61,350 nucleotides of DNA from Thermoplasmata archaeon (GCA_021803655.1 JAJZLK010000076.1:1-61350); one strand, 5' to 3'. Shown: positions 1 through 8,800, numbered from the stretch's first letter. The notes: a model not told the origin generated them from the sequence alone. Translations and numbers: made by a program.

Positions 1-2
1 CC

Positions 3-767
3 ACCTACACTGTGACATTCACAGAGTCAGGTCTTGCAAGCGGAACCTCATGGTCTGTAACACTTGGCAGTTCGACACAGTCATCCACTGGAAGCACAAT
101 CTCATTCACGGAACCCAACGGTACATACTCATACACCGTGGGATCAGTGAGCGGGTATACATCGTCACCATCCTCAGGATCGGTAACGGTGAACGGCGCT
201 AACCAGGGAGTGTCGATAACCTTCACGGCAGCACCAACCGGAGGAGTCTGGGCCCAGGTCACTGCAACCTCTGCAAACACGGCGTTCTACACATTGCCTG
301 AGGCTGAGGAATTCACCGTTGGTTCTACAAACGAGCCGGTCAACTTCGTGAACCTGTTCCTTGAGGGAACCGGAACCATTACGGTTGGCATTGGAACATC
401 GTTGTTCACATCGAACGTTGTGGCAAACATAACGGTAAGCGTCAGCCAGCCCTCATCTGGAGGATGGCAGAACATTACCTTCCCGTCTGTCACGTTAACA
501 GGAGGCACAGACTACTTCCTCAACGTGAACGAACCATCGGGAAGCGGTAATGTGCAGTGGGGTTACACCACCTCTCCGTCTACTGACGTGAACGCGCTGC
601 AGGACTACTGGTACTCCGGAGGCACGCTTTACAACGACAACAGCTATCCGAACCTGTTCAATGTAGGATACTCGTCTGCCGGACCGGCCATAGTCAACCA
701 CGTCGTGAATTCAAGTGCTCCAGCCACGTCGCTTGGAATCTCGGCAGCAATCATCAGGGAATTCTAA
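3..767 (+). CDS. C-terminal part of a secreted thermopsin-type repeat protein
   Basis: The frame is open to the left edge, so this is the 3' part of a longer gene. The visible part opens with a repeat of the form TFTESGLASGTSWSVTL, the beta-rich unit common in thermopsin-like and other surface proteins of Thermoplasmata and Sulfolobales. The rest is rich in Ser, Thr, Gly, Asn and Val with very few charged residues, typical of an exposed, N-glycosylated acid-stable protein. No protease motif lies in the visible part, so a peptidase function cannot be claimed. A long T-tract follows the stop. Surface location and family are inference from composition and the repeat. Confidence 0.65.
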   Translation, partial: TYTVTFTESGLASGTSWSVTLGSSTQSSTGSTISFTEPNGTYSYTVGSVSGYTSSPSSGSVTVNGANQGVSITFTAAPTGGVWAQVTATSANTAFYTLPEAEEFTVGSTNEPVNFVNLFLEGTGTITVGIGTSLFTSNVVANITVSVSQPSSGGWQNITFPSVTLTGGTDYFLNVNEPSGSGNVQWGYTTSPSTDVNALQDYWYSGGTLYNDNSYPNLFNVGYSSAGPAIVNHVVNSSAPATSLGISAAIIREF

Positions 768-774
768 ATTCCCA

Positions 775-812
775 CTTTTTTATTTTTATTTTTATTTTTT
801 TCTCCTTTTTTC
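775..812 (+). terminator. T-rich archaeal terminator
   Basis: Five runs of T, each 4 to 7 bases long, separated by single A or CTCC blocks, directly follow the stop codon of the surface protein. U-rich runs without a required hairpin are the usual archaeal termination signal. Confidence 0.6.
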
Positions 813-979
813 CTGCATTCATCGTTCTAAAGATTCTCAGTCATCCCCAATGGAATTGTGCAAAACTGATCCCGGTAGACTTGAAAGCGGAGACCGGAAA
901 ATAAAGCCTGACAGATAAGGTAACTCTTCTATTACCAATCATGGGATTGTATGACGTTAAGACCTGAATAGGTGGTAAC

Positions 980-1621
980 ATGACAGACGAAAATAAGAAG
1001 AAAGGTGACCCGACTGCACTAGGCATATTTGCGTATGGATTCAGCCTTTTTGCGTTATCCATATATGCAATTGGATTCTTCAGTTTCTCAACTGAAAGCA
1101 TAGTGATGATCGCACCCGCGCTGTTTTTTGGAGGAGTATTCCTTCTCATCGCATCGACATGGGAGTACAACAACGGAAACACATTCGGAGCCACAGCCTT
1201 CGGGACATATTCCGGGTTTTTCCTCGTGTTTGCGTTTGCACACATCGGGATTAAGCTTGGATGGTTTGCTCCCCTGATAGTAGCACACATGGTCGGGATA
1301 ATGGCACTCGCATTTATCGTGATGACATTTATCTACTGGGTTGGCAGTCTAAAGATGAACCTGGCCTTGAACCTGACGCTGTTCTTCCTCCTGATAGTCT
1401 TCATACTGTACGCCATTCCGCTTCTCTCCCTGACGCCAAGCAGCACAACCGCCATGGGAGCGTTCCCCGCTCCAGCACTGGCGCCTGCCGGATGGGTGGG
1501 GATAATAGACTCACTCTTCACAATGTGGGTTGGTGCAGCAGCAATAATTAACGACAGGTGGGAAGTGGCCGGGAGCCGCGGTCCGATTCCGGTGTTTCCG
1601 CTGGGAAAGAAGAAGAAGTAG
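980..1621 (+). CDS. GPR1/FUN34/YaaH (SatP) family acetate/succinate transporter
   Basis: A 213-residue integral membrane protein with about six hydrophobic helices. After a charged N-terminus it has GDPTALGIFAYG, a variant of the NPAPLGL signature of the YaaH/SatP family, and later the family-like stretch FGATAFGTYSGFF. The family moves acetate, succinate or protons with organic acids; in an acidophile it could export or import acetate. The C-terminus ends in a basic KKKK tail. It stands alone, converging on the siroheme synthesis genes, with a hairpin between them. Substrate is inferred from family only; the AmiS/UreI fold is a weaker alternative. Confidence 0.72.
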   Translation: MTDENKKKGDPTALGIFAYGFSLFALSIYAIGFFSFSTESIVMIAPALFFGGVFLLIASTWEYNNGNTFGATAFGTYSGFFLVFAFAHIGIKLGWFAPLIVAHMVGIMALAFIVMTFIYWVGSLKMNLALNLTLFFLLIVFILYAIPLLSLTPSSTTAMGAFPAPALAPAGWVGIIDSLFTMWVGAAAIINDRWEVAGSRGPIPVFPLGKKKK

Positions 1622-1652
1622 GCCCAGCCGATACGAAACTTGAACGTCACCG

Positions 1653-1681
1653 GTGATAGGGGAGGTCTTTTCCCCTTTCAC
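1653..1681. terminator. Hairpin between convergent genes
   Basis: An 11-base stem, GTGATAGGGGA against TCCCCTTTCAC with one mismatch and a 7-base loop, sits between the transporter and the end of the dsr operon. It could end transcription from either side, but no T-tract follows. Confidence 0.35.
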
Positions 1682-1712
1682 ACTATGTACAGGCAGAAAG
1701 CCCGGCAGTGTC

Positions 1713-2381
1713 TCAGAAAAATTCAACGTCGTCAGTAAGCCGCTTGCGCTTTTCCAGGAACGATCTGGCCTTCTCAAGACTGAAATTGAAAGCCTCATCC
1801 GGACTCTTTCTATTTATAAGATCCCAGAATTCCTTATCAGACAGAAGGGTCCTGAAGAACTCTGCCCGCAATTTCACATTCGGGATCTCCACCTTGCTTC
1901 TGACTCTCTCTATTACCGGGAGTGCTTTCGTGTATCTCCCCGCCTCCTTCTGCAATATGTCTCTCAGGAATCTTGCAAAGGAAGGTGATCGTCCCTGAGT
2001 GGAAACGGCGATCAGGACACCGTCAGACTCTGATACTGCAGGAAATATGAATGCGCTTTCATTGTTGTCCACCCTGTTGTACAGAATATCCTTCTCTCTG
2101 CATATCTTCTCCAGCCCCTCGTTGAGCCTGACGTCGTCGGTTGCGATTATGACTATGCTGCGGTCATCCAGGTATTTCTCAACCTCGTCCGGACTTTTCA
2201 GCCTCGCGGTCACCGTTTCCACGCCAAGACGGGAGAACTCCCTGGAAAACTCTGAAGCAACAACCAGGATTCTTTCAGAATGGGCTATCAGGTTCCTGGT
2301 CTTCTTTGCGGCTGCCTCTCCGCCCCCGATTATCAGGATCTTCCTGTCGCTGACATTAAGCATTACCGGTACGTAGCTCAA
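1713..2381 (-). CDS. Precorrin-2 dehydrogenase / sirohydrochlorin ferrochelatase (Met8/CysG-N type)
   Basis: A 222-residue Rossmann protein that oxidises precorrin-2 to sirohydrochlorin with NAD+, and in bifunctional members inserts iron to make siroheme. Residues 1-20 read MSYVPVMLNVSDRKILIIGG, the family start with the GGGEAA nucleotide loop at about 20-25. The conserved middle VDNNESAFIFPA corresponds to the catalytic-Asp region, and STQGRSPSFARFLRD is the family signature near 150. It overlaps the upstream methyltransferase by 4 bases and is the last gene of the dsr operon, so it is best read as the siroheme supply for DsrAB. Whether it also chelates iron cannot be told from sequence alone. 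Confidence 0.87.
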   Translation of the reverse strand: MSYVPVMLNVSDRKILIIGGGEAAAKKTRNLIAHSERILVVASEFSREFSRLGVETVTARLKSPDEVEKYLDDRSIVIIATDDVRLNEGLEKICREKDILYNRVDNNESAFIFPAVSESDGVLIAVSTQGRSPSFARFLRDILQKEAGRYTKALPVIERVRSKVEIPNVKLRAEFFRTLLSDKEFWDLINRKSPDEAFNFSLEKARSFLEKRKRLTDDVEFF

Positions 2382-3139
2382 GGGAATCGCTCCTGTCCCT
2401 CCGATCCGGGCACTGTCACCAGGGTTGCCAGACTGACCACTTTCCCAACTACGATTATTCCCGGAGAGACTACGGAGTTTCTTTCTGCAATGTCAGCGAT
2501 GTCTGATATCCTGCCGATAAAGACCTTCTGATTCTGCATGGTGCCGTTCTGGACAATTGCTGCCGGAAGCACCGGACTCATTCCCGCAGCCATGAGCTTG
2601 CTCATGATCTCCCTCACCTCTGCTATGCCCATCATGATCACGATCGTCCCGTCGAAATTCGCCACTGTCTTCCAGTCATTCTCCTCCTGTCTCTTCCTGT
2701 GGCCGGAGATTATGAGGATGGATGACGATATGTCCCGGTGGGTGAGCGGTATGCCTGCGAAAGTTGTCACCCCAAGGGCGGAACTCACGCCAGGAACAAT
2801 CTCGAACCTGATATCGTGATCTGCAAGGAAACCTATCTCTTCCCCCCCTCTTCCGAAGACAAAGGGATCGCCGCATTTGAGTCTCACGACGGTGAGTCCC
2901 CTGGATGCATCGTCCAGCATGAGCTGGTTTATGCCGTCCTGCTTCATCGCAGAATCCTCTCCGTGATCTGTGCCAACGCACACGGCCTTTGTGCTCTCGG
3001 GTATCAGAGAGATGATCTCCCTGCTCACGAGGCGATCGTATAGCACGGTATCGGCGGATTTCAGAAGATTCAGGGCCCTGATCGTGATCAGATCGGGATT
3101 CCCGGGTCCGGCTCCAACAAGGTAAACTTTTCCTCTCAT
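2378..3139 (-). CDS. cobA: Uroporphyrinogen-III C-methyltransferase (SUMT)
   Basis: S-adenosylmethionine-dependent enzyme that methylates uroporphyrinogen III twice to precorrin-2, the first step toward siroheme. The protein opens MRGKVYLVGAGPGNPDLIT, the typical SUMT N-terminus, so I use the ATG at 3139; a longer frame reaching 3250 would add 37 residues unlike the family and overlap the flavoprotein gene upstream. Other signatures are VVRLKCGDPFVFGRGGEE near 85-100 and GVTTFAGIPLTHR near 130. Length about 253 residues is normal for SUMT. It is translationally coupled with the precorrin-2 dehydrogenase by a 4-base overlap. Siroheme is the prosthetic group of DsrAB encoded in the same operon. 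Confidence 0.92.
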   Translation of the reverse strand: MRGKVYLVGAGPGNPDLITIRALNLLKSADTVLYDRLVSREIISLIPESTKAVCVGTDHGEDSAMKQDGINQLMLDDASRGLTVVRLKCGDPFVFGRGGEEIGFLADHDIRFEIVPGVSSALGVTTFAGIPLTHRDISSSILIISGHRKRQEENDWKTVANFDGTIVIMMGIAEVREIMSKLMAAGMSPVLPAAIVQNGTMQNQKVFIGRISDIADIAERNSVVSPGIIVVGKVVSLATLVTVPGSEGQERFP

Positions 3140-3221
3140 ATCGGCCCCCAACATCCATCCCGCAGGAGCACGTTGCACTTCCCGGCGGGTACCATACCTG
3201 AACAGTTCAGAATCATCAGGA

Positions 3222-4340
3222 TCATACGAGTCCCCTGACCATGCTTGCAAAATACGTGTCAGTTGAAGTCCACTTCAGGAGGTGATCAAGTTTCGAGGTG
3301 AACAGCGCTCTTGGAGGACTCTGGTGGGTGTAATAAAGGGTGACCGCCTTCTCCATTCCCGCTTCAACAAAACATAGTATTGTGCCGTCATAACCCTCCG
3401 GCAGTGGAGACCCGCTCAACTCTGAAGCCAGCCTGCTGGACAGGTAATCGGCCTCGAAGTGTGCAACGGAACCTGCCTTTGTAATCGGAAGGTTCGTCGC
3501 ATCCCCTATCACAAAAACGTCGTCATGGCCTTTGTAATTCAGCATCTTCCTGTCAACGTCAACGTATCCATACTCGTCAGCGAGACCAGAATCAGTCAGG
3601 AACTTCTGTCCCCTGTGTGGTGGCAGCATGATGAGGAGGTCGTAATCCTGTGTTTCCCCCTCGTAGGAAATCACCTTGTGTGATTCGGCATCAATTCTCT
3701 CAACGTTGAAATACGTATGATTGGTTATTCCTCTCTCTTCAAAGACGCCGGAGAACAGTCTGGATACAACAGGAATCGAAAAAGTGCCGTCTATGGGGTA
3801 CAGGTAGTGCATCTCCACCTTGTCCCTCATGCCCATGGATCTGAAATACTGGTCAAGAAGGAGGGATATCTCCAGGGGAGCTGGAGGACATTGTATGGGT
3901 TCTGAGGCCCTTCCGATTACAATTTTCCCGCCCCTGAATCCTGAAATGTGTTTCCTGAGCTCCAGGGCGTGTTCAAGATCGTAGAAATGTTTTGCCTCAG
4001 ATTCGTAGCCTGGAACGTCTTCCGGAGTATACCTGTCGCCGGTTGCAATTATGAGGTAATCATAACCCAGTGTTCTTCCTCCCCTGGTCAGGACCTTCCT
4101 CTCCTCTATATCGACAGAAGTTACCTCGTCAACAAGATACGTGATTCCACGGTTAATGAGGAACCTGTTTGGCTTGACGCTGTTGCGGTAGTCCTTGAAA
4201 CCGAATGGAATATGTATGCCATCCGGCTTGAAGTAATGGTTTGGACTCTTCCCGATAACAGTTACCTCAAGCCTGTCGGCAGGTATCTTGAGCCTTGACT
4301 TGTTAGCTATCATTATCCCTGCCGCTCCGTCCCCGATCAC
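3222..4340 (-). CDS. Sulfide:quinone oxidoreductase-like FAD flavoprotein
   Basis: A pyridine-nucleotide-disulfide oxidoreductase fold: FAD-binding GDGAAG at the N-terminus, YDYLIIATGDR near 95-103, and VFVIGDATNLPITKAGSVAH near 276-295, the SQR-type FAD site. Cys151 (in IQCPPAPLE) and Cys323 (in ILCFVEAG) sit roughly where SQRs carry the redox cysteine pair. SQRs pass electrons from sulfide to the quinone pool; here it could oxidise sulfide or process DsrC-linked sulfur. Odd point: the only usual in-frame start is a GTG placed so late that the first beta strand (RKQLLVIGDG) is cut; a CTG lies one codon upstream and a stop 11 codons upstream. The real start is uncertain, or there is a sequence error. 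It lies 35 bases after dsrK in the operon. Confidence 0.72.
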   Translation of the reverse strand: MIGDGAAGIMIANKSRLKIPADRLEVTVIGKSPNHYFKPDGIHIPFGFKDYRNSVKPNRFLINRGITYLVDEVTSVDIEERKVLTRGGRTLGYDYLIIATGDRYTPEDVPGYESEAKHFYDLEHALELRKHISGFRGGKIVIGRASEPIQCPPAPLEISLLLDQYFRSMGMRDKVEMHYLYPIDGTFSIPVVSRLFSGVFEERGITNHTYFNVERIDAESHKVISYEGETQDYDLLIMLPPHRGQKFLTDSGLADEYGYVDVDRKMLNYKGHDDVFVIGDATNLPITKAGSVAHFEADYLSSRLASELSGSPLPEGYDGTILCFVEAGMEKAVTLYYTHQSPPRALFTSKLDHLLKWTSTDTYFASMVRGLV

Positions 4341-4375
4341 CAGAAGCTGTTTTCTATCTCCCGTCTCAAATCACC

Positions 4376-5761
4376 TCATATTTCAATAGCGTATCCCACC
4401 AGATCCATGAGCCCATGGTTTTGCAGTTCCACCTTGTGGTAGCCGATCACATGCGGGAACTGGGCCTTGTCTATGGCACATGGAGAAACCATATGATGCG
4501 CACCGGTTTTCCATGCATAGTATACTGCAGGCCAGCCTGCCCACGCCCTGTACTCATTCCAGTCTTTTTCATCGGCAAGGAGTCCCCCGCCTGCCCCGCA
4601 GCACAAAGTCTCCTGCTTTGTGTATTCGGCCTCCACAGTTTCCCTGACAACTGCCTTCAGCACGTTTCTCGGTTCGTTGATCAGGTTTCCTCCCCTGGCA
4701 TAGTTGCAGGGATCGTGATAGTTATACAGGTCATCGTTCCTGTTCCTGTCCACCTTTATGATTCCACGCTCGATCCCCTTCTCTGTCATCTGATGCACAT
4801 GGGTGAGTTCGATCCCTTTCTTTGCAAGCTCATACCTGACGTAGTTGTTTGCGGTCCTCCACCCATGTCCGCACTCTCCCCACACGACAGTTTTCACGCC
4901 CTTCCTTACGGCTTCGCCCACCACCCTGTCGCCAAAGTCCCTCAGGTGTTTCTCGCTCGCAAAGATTCCAAAGTTTGCAGCTTCTGTTGTGAATGTAGAC
5001 ATAGTCCAGTCCTTCTTCATGACATGCATGACCTTTGTGTATCCCTTCAGCGTGTCCGTATTGACGAACAGGTCCGCTGAGGACGGGATAAACAGGAGAT
5101 CGGCCTTTTCCCTGTCCAGGGGGAGATCAATCTGCTTCCCCGTTTCTTCGTTCAACTCTTCCTTGATGAAATTCACTACCGACCCGACAGATTTCGCATT
5201 CAGGCCCATGTTATTTCCGGTCCTGTACACCTGGGCCATTGTTGCAGCAACGTATTCCGGGATCTCTCCCATTTCCGTGAGAATGTTTCTCACGTTTCTC
5301 GTGATCTCGGACTGGTCAATGCCCTGCGGACAGAATACCGAGCACCTTCTGCACTCTGTGCACTGATAGTAATATGTGTAAAGTTTCCTGATATCTACAG
5401 CAGCCGGTTTCAGCCTCTTCCCCTTCCTGTAAAGCTTCCTGACCAGTTCTGCCCTTCCGACAGGAGAGTTGTTCACGTCTCCAGTAGAGATGAACATGTG
5501 GCACTTGTCAATGCATATCCCGCAGTGAGTGCAGCTCTCCATGAAACCGACAAAAGCCCTGCTTTTCTTTAACTGCTGAAGGCCATCAACGAAGTGTCCT
5601 GTGTCCCGGACAGGTTCCACGCCGATATCGCTCAGCTGCTTCTCCTTCGCGGGTCTCTCGGAAACCGACTTTGCCCATTCAATGTCCTTCTGCCTTGAAA
5701 GCCAATCTTCAGCCTTCCCGCTGGGACTCTCCATGATAATGTCCCTGATCTTTGGCTTCAT
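4376..5761 (-). CDS. dsrK: DsrK-like heterodisulfide reductase-type iron-sulfur protein
   Basis: A 461-residue cytoplasmic subunit related to HdrD/HdrB. Two ferredoxin-type [4Fe-4S] motifs are visible: Cys77-80-83-87 and Cys134-137-140-144. They are followed by a CCG-type catalytic region with ECGHGWR (Cys297), DPCNYARGG (Cys352), the paired LCCGAGGGL (Cys387-388) and Cys428. The EC(G)HxWR and PCNxARGG blocks are characteristic of DsrK. In sulfur metabolism DsrMK exchanges electrons between membrane quinones and the DsrC trisulfide or disulfide. The gene overlaps dsrM by 4 bases. Distinguishing DsrK from generic HdrD relies on the operon and these blocks; both agree. Confidence 0.87.
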   Translation of the reverse strand: MKPKIRDIIMESPSGKAEDWLSRQKDIEWAKSVSERPAKEKQLSDIGVEPVRDTGHFVDGLQQLKKSRAFVGFMESCTHCGICIDKCHMFISTGDVNNSPVGRAELVRKLYRKGKRLKPAAVDIRKLYTYYYQCTECRRCSVFCPQGIDQSEITRNVRNILTEMGEIPEYVAATMAQVYRTGNNMGLNAKSVGSVVNFIKEELNEETGKQIDLPLDREKADLLFIPSSADLFVNTDTLKGYTKVMHVMKKDWTMSTFTTEAANFGIFASEKHLRDFGDRVVGEAVRKGVKTVVWGECGHGWRTANNYVRYELAKKGIELTHVHQMTEKGIERGIIKVDRNRNDDLYNYHDPCNYARGGNLINEPRNVLKAVVRETVEAEYTKQETLCCGAGGGLLADEKDWNEYRAWAGWPAVYYAWKTGAHHMVSPCAIDKAQFPHVIGYHKVELQNHGLMDLVGYAIEI

Positions 5762-6513
5762 TTGATCTCCCCCGGGGTGTAAACTGAGTTAAGAGTGGGG
5801 TTCGTGAAAAAGGAATAGGGATGCATGAACTTGCTCACAGGGAGAGGGAAATAGAGGAACAGCGTCATGGTGAGGATTACATGCAGCGTGAAGAGGGGAG
5901 AAGAAGGAAGGTTTATGGGAGAAAAGCTGGAAAGTGAGAGAATGAAGGGACTTGCCTGGGCATAGGCAAAATCAGGGGGAAGCATGATCCTCATGGCCAG
6001 TCCTGAAAACCCGATTGCCACTATGATGAGTATTGCAAAAAAGTCTGCCATGTTGCTGATCTTCATGAGATATCTGTCCGTGATCCTGCGAAGGAGAAGA
6101 ATAACGCCTGAGACCAGAAGAAGCACATTGAACGTGGTTCCGACGTAGGCTCCAATCATCTCCATGGTGCTTTCAGGAATCCCTGATGACACCATGTAAG
6201 GGAACAGGACAATGTCTGCGTGGGCAAGGATTATTATCCACAGGCTCCAGTGGAATACGAGGGATGTTGCCCTGACGTATGGATTCCTCTTCATGCTTGT
6301 GAAGAGGAATATCCTCCCGAGAATGTTTACAAACGCTTTCCATCGCGTGTCCTGCCCCGGATAGGTGAAGAGGTTCGGGAACCCGAGATAAGTTCCAGTT
6401 GGCCCCTTTCTTATGAAAAGCCATCTCGCCAGGACGTATATCGTCCCGAAGATGAAAACAGAGATTGCCAGGTATACGTAACCGATTACCAGGATCGACA
6501 GCAAATTCAGCAT
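5758..6513 (-). CDS. dsrM: DsrM-like membrane cytochrome b subunit
   Basis: A 251-residue protein with about six hydrophobic helices, related to the NarI-type cytochrome b fold. His88 in VFHWSLW and His98 in LAHAD lie in one helix region, with further His in FTLHVILT and FMHPYSFF near the C-terminus, giving candidate axial ligands for b hemes. The order dsrM then dsrK, with a 4-base overlap, matches DsrMK complexes in which DsrM takes or gives electrons at the menaquinone pool. DsrJOP subunits are not seen, so this is the minimal two-subunit form. It lies 39 bases after dsrB. Confidence 0.8.
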   Translation of the reverse strand: MLNLLSILVIGYVYLAISVFIFGTIYVLARWLFIRKGPTGTYLGFPNLFTYPGQDTRWKAFVNILGRIFLFTSMKRNPYVRATSLVFHWSLWIIILAHADIVLFPYMVSSGIPESTMEMIGAYVGTTFNVLLLVSGVILLLRRITDRYLMKISNMADFFAILIIVAIGFSGLAMRIMLPPDFAYAQASPFILSLSSFSPINLPSSPLFTLHVILTMTLFLYFPLPVSKFMHPYSFFTNPTLNSVYTPGEIK

Positions 6514-6552
6514 GCCTGAATCACCACACAGCAGGGGGTGAGTGAGGGGGCG

Positions 6553-7623
6553 TTACCTCCCACTTCCATCCCTGAGAGTTGCTATCCCTCTTACGTCCAG
6601 GTACTCCATGCTCTGCTCGAAAAATGGAAAACCCGTTCTCTCGAAGAACTTCTCCCATCCTATCCTGTCAATCCAGTCAGCGATCCTTTCACCTTTCTTC
6701 GCATCTTCCTTCCAGGTATCCACGATTCTCTTCACAGCACCGACCGTCCTGTCATAATGCGGGGGTTCGTTTGGAAGGAATGGAATGACGATTCTCCCAA
6801 GCATGGTCCCATATCTTGACGCCGAAGCCCTTCCGCCTATGGCTATCGAATGGCCATCAGTCTTCTCCGGAGATTCGAATATGATGCCGCCGCAGGCGCC
6901 TACACAGAGACCGCATCCGATACAGAGGTTCTGTCTTATCTCCAGCGTCCTCTCCCCTTCGGGCGTCGGCTTGAGCTGGATGGCCCCCACAGGGCACGTA
7001 AATGCGGTTCCCTGCAGGTCGCATTTCTTCACGTCAGGAGTGACGACCGGTACTTCGGTGTGAATCCCGTTCACTGAGATGTCTGCAAGAAAACTCCCGC
7101 CACAGGAACTCGGGCATCCGGAAACACTGACGGTGAGCTTTGCAGGAAGTTCCTGCCAATTGAAGTATTCAACAAGTTCATTGCCGAGCTTCTGCGCCAC
7201 GGAAGGAGAATCGGTAGCTGAAAGCGCGCAGTGGAAGTATCCGGCACAGCTTGTCACACTCCAAAGATGGTTCCCCCATCCGCCAACCGGGAAGCCAAGC
7301 AATTCAAGCTCCTTCTTCAGATCTTCAGTCTGATCCAGCTCAGAGGTGATGAATTCCATGTTCAGGGCCTGGGTGAATCTCATGGTTGCCCCGGCATATT
7401 TTCTCGCAAGCTGTGATATCTTCCTGATAGTATCCGTGCTGTATCTGGCGTTCGGCGTGGCTGCTGCTCTCAGCGAATAAACCCTCTTGCCCGTAGTGCT
7501 GGTGTGCTCTACTATTCCGGGTTCGAGGATCCTGTGCGATACCCATGTTCCAACGGTTCCCTTGAGGAATTCCGGGATAAAGTCCGCGTATGGTCTTGGA
7601 GGTCCCTCAATCATCTCATTCAC
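6553..7623 (-). CDS. dsrB: Dissimilatory sulfite reductase beta subunit
   Basis: A 356-residue subunit of DsrAB, the siroheme enzyme that interconverts sulfite and DsrC-bound sulfur. The N-terminus (YADFIPEFLKGTVGTW) and C-terminus (RIGWEKFFERTGFPF) match the DsrB pattern. The cluster/siroheme cysteines appear as Cys126-x5-Cys132 (TSCAGYFHC) and Cys170-x3-Cys174 (SGCPSSC). An inserted ferredoxin domain has Cys234-237-240-244 preceded by FTCPVGAI. The conserved tail of the ferredoxin part reads VIPFLPNEPPHYD. Position 126 is Cys where the classic DsrB motif HTQGWxHC has Thr. It overlaps dsrA by 8 bases, giving coupled translation of the two subunits. Confidence 0.9.
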   Translation of the reverse strand: MNEMIEGPPRPYADFIPEFLKGTVGTWVSHRILEPGIVEHTSTTGKRVYSLRAAATPNARYSTDTIRKISQLARKYAGATMRFTQALNMEFITSELDQTEDLKKELELLGFPVGGWGNHLWSVTSCAGYFHCALSATDSPSVAQKLGNELVEYFNWQELPAKLTVSVSGCPSSCGGSFLADISVNGIHTEVPVVTPDVKKCDLQGTAFTCPVGAIQLKPTPEGERTLEIRQNLCIGCGLCVGACGGIIFESPEKTDGHSIAIGGRASASRYGTMLGRIVIPFLPNEPPHYDRTVGAVKRIVDTWKEDAKKGERIADWIDRIGWEKFFERTGFPFFEQSMEYLDVRGIATLRDGSGR

Positions 7624-8800
7624 CCCTCACTATCTTGCCGATTTCCTCAGGTATTCTCTGCCGGTCATCCTCGTTGACGGCATAGAACAGGTTTGTCCTG
7701 AGGTCCTTGACGTTCAGTGCTGCCGGTTTCATCTTCATGAGATCCAGGAATCCCTTCATGCCAATCCTGAAGATGAGGTCACCCAGTCTCTCCTTTCTGG
7801 CTGCGTGGTCTGTGAAAACCTCGACGATTCGATCCATAAGATCCATGGCATCCCCGATACTGTCAACCCGGGCGAGAAGCTTTGACGAGAGCGGTCCCTT
7901 CTTTCCGCGGAGCTTTCCCCCGACGTAGATCAGGAACTGTTTCCTCTTTCCGGGGGTTATCGCCCCGTTCCCCTTCCTGAGGCAGATCATGCATTGGGTG
8001 CAATCCTTGCTGCTGATGGAAACAGATCCATCGCTGGCACGAATGGCGCCGGTTGGACAGGACCTGATGATGTCTTCTACGGACTCCGCTGGAAGTTCCT
8101 TTATCTTCTCCTTATCCACAAGAGGCGCGTCTTTCCACGATCCAACGATTCCAATATCCGCTTTCTGCGTCGCTCTTGCACAATCAAGCGGACAGCCTGA
8201 TATTTTCAGCTTCACCTTGTGCGGGAATGTCGGATATTTTGCGTAATCGTTGTATCGATCGTAAAACTTGTCCCTGACATCCAGCGTGTCTGTATTGGCA
8301 TATTCACAGAGAACCTGCCCAATGCATGCGGTCGCGTTCCTGAACGCATCGCCTGTAGATCCGATCTCCATCCCTGCATCCTTGAACGCAGAGACGAATT
8401 CACGGATTCTGTCCTTCGGAATCCCCGGTATCTCCACGTTGTGTCCTGTGGTTATGGCGTGCAGCATGCCTACGCCGTACTTATCAGCGAAGTCAGCCAG
8501 TGTGTCAAGCATGTCACTGGTCACGAAATTCCCCGACGGAAGGAGAACCCTGACGACGTTGGCACTCTCTCCAATATCAGGCCTGCTGGTAACGCGCATC
8601 AGAATGCCTGTAGGAGCACCGGGAACTGAGACGTATCCCCCAGTGGTCCACAAATCCCTCTTAAGATAGAGTGAAGCGCCGTAAAGATCGATGGGATACC
8701 TGGTGTGATCCGCCTCTCTCAGGAAGTTCGGCCAGGGGCCCTTTCTCACTTCACTTAGAATCTCCCTTCCTTTTCTCACCTCCTCAGGGGGCTCACTCAA
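7616..8800 (-). CDS. dsrA: Dissimilatory sulfite reductase alpha subunit
   Basis: A 394-residue partner of DsrB. The start region KGPWPNFLREA and WTTGGYVSVPG follows the DsrA pattern. Siroheme/[4Fe-4S] ligands are Cys159-x5-Cys165 (TACIGQVLCEYA) and Cys203-x3-Cys207 (SGCPLDCARA). The inserted ferredoxin domain has Cys248, then Cys267-270-273; the 19-residue gap followed by CxxCxxC is the arrangement known in DsrA. The protein overlaps the small knuckle protein by 4 bases upstream and dsrB by 8 downstream. DsrC and DsrMK in the same operon make the dissimilatory reading much safer than an assimilatory sulfite reductase. Cytoplasmic, expected as an alpha2beta2 complex. Confidence 0.92.
   Translation of the reverse strand: MSEPPEEVRKGREILSEVRKGPWPNFLREADHTRYPIDLYGASLYLKRDLWTTGGYVSVPGAPTGILMRVTSRPDIGESANVVRVLLPSGNFVTSDMLDTLADFADKYGVGMLHAITTGHNVEIPGIPKDRIREFVSAFKDAGMEIGSTGDAFRNATACIGQVLCEYANTDTLDVRDKFYDRYNDYAKYPTFPHKVKLKISGCPLDCARATQKADIGIVGSWKDAPLVDKEKIKELPAESVEDIIRSCPTGAIRASDGSVSISSKDCTQCMICLRKGNGAITPGKRKQFLIYVGGKLRGKKGPLSSKLLARVDSIGDAMDLMDRIVEVFTDHAARKERLGDLIFRIGMKGFLDLMKMKPAALNVKDLRTNLFYAVNEDDRQRIPEEIGKIVRGE

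Noticed and set aside
2676-3158. 160-codon minus-strand frame overlapping the methyltransferase.
   Set aside because: Same strand, shifted frame within a clear SUMT gene; Arg/Ser-rich composition typical of a shadow.
3140-3250. 37-residue N-terminal extension of the methyltransferase.
   Set aside because: The extension has no resemblance to SUMT and would overlap the SQR-like gene; the family start is the ATG at 3139.
4376-5761. Reading the iron-sulfur protein as HdrD of a methanogen-type heterodisulfide reductase.
   Set aside because: The DsrK-type blocks (ECGHGWR, PCNYARGG) and its place between dsrM and other dsr genes fit DsrK better; no methanogenesis genes are present.
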